Assembly: GCF_020523605.1 (NCBI RefSeq)
Contig: NZ_JAJAQI010000023.1
Location: forward strand, 25,607-89,606
From: Roseicella aerolata
Lineage (GTDB): Bacteria > Pseudomonadota > Alphaproteobacteria > Acetobacterales > Acetobacteraceae
Direction: 5' to 3'
Length of the DNA stretch: 64,000 nt
Shown: piece after piece, positions 61,566-64,000 of the stretch
Layout of the letters: each line of letters starts with the position of its first letter
How positions within the stretch are numbered: the first letter of the stretch is position 1
Position numbers and translations under genes: made by a program
The notes under the pieces: model-generated
Told to the model about the DNA's origin: nothing
The model's input: only the letters and a program-made list of their open reading frames with translations
The model's database searches: none

Positions 61566-62054
61566 ATGCGCTGGACCCCCGAGAGCGCCGCCACCATCGC
61601 CCCGAACGGCGCGACCGCCGCCGGTCCGGGCCTCGCCGCCCCGCCCCTCTGGGTCGCGCTGCGGCGCGGCGTCGCCAATCGCTGCCCCTTCTGCGGGGAG
61701 GGCAAGGTGTTCGCCGGCTTCCTCAAGGTGGTGCCGGAATGCAGCCATTGTCATACGCCGCTCGGCCTGCTGCGGGCGGATGATGCGCCGCCCTACTTCA
61801 CCATCTTCCTGGTCGGCCACCTGCTGGTGCCGCCGGTCTTCTGGGTGGAGAAGGCCTGGCAGCCGCCGATGTGGCTGCACATGGTCATCTGGTTGCCGCT
61901 CTTCGCGATCGCCTGCACACTGTTGCTCCGGCCGATCAAAGGTGGGGTGGTGGGGTGGATGAGCACGCTCGGATTCGTCGCGGCGGAGCAGGAAGCGGCG
62001 CAGGCCCAGGCGCTCCGGCAGGCTGGCGGCCCGATCCGGGGTCCGCATGGCTGA
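61566..62054 (+). CDS. DUF983 membrane protein
   Basis: 162 aa. Two CxxC pairs, NRCPFCGEGKVFAGFLKV and ECSHCHTPLG (a zinc ribbon), precede two transmembrane helices (about 78-97, FTIFLVGHLLVPPVFWVEKA, and 103-122, MVIWLPLFAIACTLLLRPIK). Typical DUF983 order. In many alphaproteobacteria this gene lies near cytochrome oxidase genes, but here it overlaps UPF0262 by eight bases. Function unknown. Confidence 0.87.
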   Translation: MRWTPESAATIAPNGATAAGPGLAAPPLWVALRRGVANRCPFCGEGKVFAGFLKVVPECSHCHTPLGLLRADDAPPYFTIFLVGHLLVPPVFWVEKAWQPPMWLHMVIWLPLFAIACTLLLRPIKGGVVGWMSTLGFVAAEQEAAQAQALRQAGGPIRGPHG

Positions 62055-62559
62055 GCCCGCCCACCAGGCGGCAGCGGCGCCGGCCGATCCGGCGCTGCGG
62101 CGGCTGGAGAGTATCGTCCTGCCCGACGCCACCCCCCTGCCCTCCGCCTATGCGGAGGCGGACCGGCGCCAGGCGGTGGCCGATCTGCTGACCGAGAACC
62201 GCTTCGACCCGGTGGGCGTCCCCGGCGGCCCCTTCGCGCTCAACCTCTGCGTGCGGGATGGCCGGCTGGTCTTCGACATCCGCGACGCGGCGGACGCGCC
62301 GGTGCGGGCGGTGGCACTGGCCCTCGGCCCCTTCCGGCGGCTGATCAAGGACTACCACATGATCGTGGAGAGCCATGAGCTGGCCGTGGCGGAAGGCGGG
62401 CACGAGGCGCGGATCCAGGCGATCGACATGGGCCGGCGCGGCCTGCACAACGAGGGCGCGGAGCTGCTGACGCAGCGCCTGGAGGGGCGGATCGGGCTGG
62501 ATTTCGAGACGGCGCGGCGGCTGTTCACCTTGGTCTGCGCACTGCACCAGCGGATCTGA
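62047..62559 (+). CDS. UPF0262 family protein
   Basis: 170 aa, soluble. Shows the UPF0262 core VADLLTENRFDP, GPFALNLCVRDGRLVFDIRD, LGPFRRLIKDYHMIVESHEL and MGRRGLHNEGAELLTQRLEG. Almost restricted to alphaproteobacteria, which supports the taxonomic call. It overlaps the DUF983 gene by eight bases and is translated from another frame. Function unknown. Confidence 0.9.
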   Translation: MAEPAHQAAAAPADPALRRLESIVLPDATPLPSAYAEADRRQAVADLLTENRFDPVGVPGGPFALNLCVRDGRLVFDIRDAADAPVRAVALALGPFRRLIKDYHMIVESHELAVAEGGHEARIQAIDMGRRGLHNEGAELLTQRLEGRIGLDFETARRLFTLVCALHQRI

Positions 62560-62802
62560 CGCCCGGCATCCTCCCGCCGGCGCGGCCGGCGGGGGCCGGT
62601 ATCCGAAACCGCTTGCTGCATCGGCCTGGCGCCCGGGGGTTCCGCGGGCGGGCTGCGCCTTGCGGAACGGCGCGGGGCTGCCGCCGGCCGCCCTTCCCGC
62701 CTCCCGCCACGGTGCCGGCCGGGCCCGGTCCGCCCGGGCCGATTGCCCATCCGCCCCGGCCATCCCATCCTGCGGCCCAGACGAGCCCCGTGGAGACCCC
62801 GC

Positions 62803-63219
62803 ATGCCAGGCGTGCCCGACATCACCCCTGCCGAGACCTGGGAGGCGCTGCGGCGCGACCCCGATGCCGTGCTGATCGATGTCCGCACGGATGCCGAGTG
62901 GAATTTCGTCGGCCTGCCGGACCTGGCCGAGTTCCAGAAGCAGGCGGTGCTGATCCCGTGGCAGCTCTATCCCTCCATGCAGGTGAACGGCGCCTTCGCC
63001 GAGCATCTGCGCAAGGCCGGGCTGGGGCCGGAAAACAAGCTCTATTTCATCTGCCGCTCGGGCGCGCGCAGCCTCTCGGCCGGGATGGCGGCGCAGGCAG
63101 CGGGCTTCCCGCACGCCTTCAACGTGGCGGACGGGTTCGAGGGGCCGGTCGATGCCGAAGGGCATCGCGGCACCGTCGCGGGCTGGAAGGCCACCGGCCT
63201 GCCCTGGCGGCAGCGCTGA
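62803..63219 (+). CDS. Rhodanese-like domain protein
   Basis: 138 aa, single rhodanese domain. ITPAETWEALRRDPDAVLID and VRTDAEWNFVG open it, and the active-site loop FICRSGARS carries the sulfur-accepting Cys (about residue 85). Likely a sulfurtransferase or sulfide/thiol carrier. It is followed 26 bases later by a DUF3237 gene on the same strand; co-transcription is likely. Confidence 0.88.
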   Translation: MPGVPDITPAETWEALRRDPDAVLIDVRTDAEWNFVGLPDLAEFQKQAVLIPWQLYPSMQVNGAFAEHLRKAGLGPENKLYFICRSGARSLSAGMAAQAAGFPHAFNVADGFEGPVDAEGHRGTVAGWKATGLPWRQR

Positions 63220-63245
63220 CCACAACCAACAAGGAGGAAACGAGC

Positions 63246-63719
63246 ATGAGCGTGACGCCACTGCCGCTGAACACGGAATTCCTGTTCCGCATGGCGCTGG
63301 AGGCCGGAACGCCGCAGATGGCGGCCGCCGGCGGGGGCAAGGAGCTGCGGGTGATCCCGGTGACGGGCGGCAGTTTCGAGGGGCCATCGCTGAAGGGCAC
63401 CCTGGTGCCCGGCACCACGGCCGACTGGCTGCGGGTGGAGCCGGACGGCACCGCGCATATGGATGTCCGGCTGGTGCTGCGGACCGAGAAGGGCCAGCAT
63501 GTCTACATGCAGTACAGCGGCGTGCGGAGCGGCCCGCCGGAGGTGCTGGCGAAGCTCGGCCGCGGGGAGCAGGTGGACCCCGGCGCCTATTATTTCCGCA
63601 TCGCCATCCGCTTCGAGACCAGCGACCCCGAGCTTGCCTGGTTGAACCGCGTGCTGGCGGTGGGGGTGGGGCAGCGCCCGCCGGCCGGCCCGACCTATGA
63701 CGTCTACGTGGTGCGGTAG
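63246..63719 (+). CDS. DUF3237 family protein
   Basis: 157 aa, predicted beta-barrel. Motifs of DUF3237: LRVIPVTGGSFEGPSLKGTL, LVPGTTADWLRVEPDGTAHM, VRLVLRTEKGQHVYMQYSGV, YYFRIAIRFETSDPELAWLN and the closing YDVYVVR. AAGGAGG precedes the ATG at 63246. Function unknown; several relatives lie next to catabolic genes. Confidence 0.88.
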   Translation: MSVTPLPLNTEFLFRMALEAGTPQMAAAGGGKELRVIPVTGGSFEGPSLKGTLVPGTTADWLRVEPDGTAHMDVRLVLRTEKGQHVYMQYSGVRSGPPEVLAKLGRGEQVDPGAYYFRIAIRFETSDPELAWLNRVLAVGVGQRPPAGPTYDVYVVR

Positions 63720-63783
63720 GCGGGGCGTGGCGGCGCGGGCTCCCAGGGGGCCGTGGCCGCCACATGCGGCGGGAAAGCTCTGC

Positions 63784-63883
63784 GGCGGCTGCCGTTCGGA
63801 ACCGGACGCCAGCCGCCATGGGTCATTGCTTGCAGAGCGGCCCCACGCTCCCGTGCGTTCACGCCCCTCCGCGATCCGCTCTA
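63784..63883 (+). repeat. Composite palindromic repeat, full copy 3
   Basis: Hairpin 1: GGCGGCT-G-CCGTTCGG, AA, CCGGACGCC-AGCCGCC (63784-63817). Linker ATGGGTCATTGCTTGCA. Hairpin 2: GAGCGG (63835-63840) to CCGCTC (63877-63882) around CGTGCG/CGCCCC. It ends CTAG six bases before the IS630 transposase stop. Confidence 0.78.
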
Positions 63884-63888
63884 GACCT

Positions 63889-63999
63889 TTATTGCCCTGA
63901 CTGTGCATAGCCGCAGTGTTGGAAGTAGGCGGCGCACTCGCTCGGACTGAAGCGGTCGAGGAGACTGCCGATGGTATCCCAGAGGGTGCCGACGGTCCT
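63889..63999 (-). CDS. IS630-family transposase, C-terminal fragment at window edge
   Basis: Last 36 codons, TVGTLWDTIGSLLDRFSPSE then CAAYFQHCGYAQSGQ and TAA. The pattern of a DLWRAIGD-like helix, FSPxEC and YF--CGY is the C-terminus of IS630/Tc1-mariner transposases. The rest of the gene and the left inverted repeat are outside the window. The composite repeat lies immediately beyond its stop. Confidence 0.75.
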   Translation of the reverse strand, partial: RTVGTLWDTIGSLLDRFSPSECAAYFQHCGYAQSGQ

Positions 64000-64000
64000 G
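63889..64000 (-). mobile_element. Right end of an IS630-type insertion sequence
   Basis: Inferred from the transposase 3' end. The IS boundary is not visible with certainty; IS630 elements insert at TA, and a CTAG is present at 63880-63883. Confidence 0.55.

Overview
The window is GC-rich (roughly 70%), densely coded DNA with short intergenic gaps. It looks like the chromosome of an alphaproteobacterium, most likely an Acetobacteraceae of the Roseomonas type. The reasons are several orphan tripartite-tricarboxylate (TctC/Bug) solute receptors, UPF0262 and DUF983 neighbours, a short alphaproteobacterial one-helix membrane protein, an alphaproteobacterial-style flagellin, and promoters of the EcfG general-stress type (GGAAC-N16/17-CGTT). 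Genus and species cannot be fixed from this sequence alone. I saw no rRNA, tRNA, CRISPR array or prophage. The only mobile-element gene is the 3' end of an IS630-type transposase at the right edge.

Layout. 0-2 kb: end of a dTDP-rhamnose locus (rfbC) and a flagellin. 2-6.6 kb: a catabolic locus (TctC receptor, TcuA-like flavoprotein, GntR regulator, CitE-like lyase). 6.7-9.4 kb: a stress/envelope cluster (glycine-zipper stress protein, PepSY-like secreted protein, zinc metallopeptidase) behind EcfG-like promoters. 9.5-16.3 kb: CoA-transferase plus TctC, PhyH dioxygenase, CinA-type amidase, acyl-CoA dehydrogenase, SDR. 16.3-23.4 kb: two lipoproteins and a heavy-metal RND efflux operon (czcB-czcA-czcC order). 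23.7-28.5 kb: TPP enzyme, membrane protein, two ABC-type receptors. 28.6-35.4 kb: FtsH paralogue, DUF2382 protein, HflX, mobA, fdhD, BON-LysM protein. 36-37.8 kb: a divergent RpoD-like sigma factor. 38-43.5 kb: a split permease, then a tightly coupled five-enzyme operon (RibD-like reductase, zinc-less MDR dehydrogenase, degenerate PTPS/QueD, GT4 glycosyltransferase, methyltransferase). 43.7-48 kb: small zinc-ribbon protein, acetyltransferase, cupin, otnK-otnC, nitroreductase. 48.3-53.5 kb: histone-H1-like protein, prpC, prpD and a divergent LysR regulator. 53.7-61.3 kb: a hydantoin/carbamoyl-amide locus (hydantoinase-like enzyme, two carbamoylases, TctC receptor, hydantoin-racemase-like protein) interrupted by an RTX protein. 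61.5-64 kb: DUF983, UPF0262, rhodanese, DUF3237, IS630 end.

The most unusual signal is at 41388-41595, inside the five-enzyme operon. A 68-bp unit is repeated three times in tandem. Each copy is a complete 23-codon mini-gene whose ATG overlaps the preceding stop (ATGA). The chain links the stop of the PTPS-like gene to the start of the glycosyltransferase through four successive ATGA junctions. The PTPS-like and MDR proteins of this operon also lack the usual catalytic or zinc residues, so the pathway is probably not a textbook pterin or queuosine route.

A second theme is a dispersed composite palindrome (about 105 bp, two hairpins, imperfect terminal inverted repeats). It is found whole or in part at eight intergenic places. 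Twice it supplies the stop codon of a neighbouring gene, and once it abuts the IS630 transposase.
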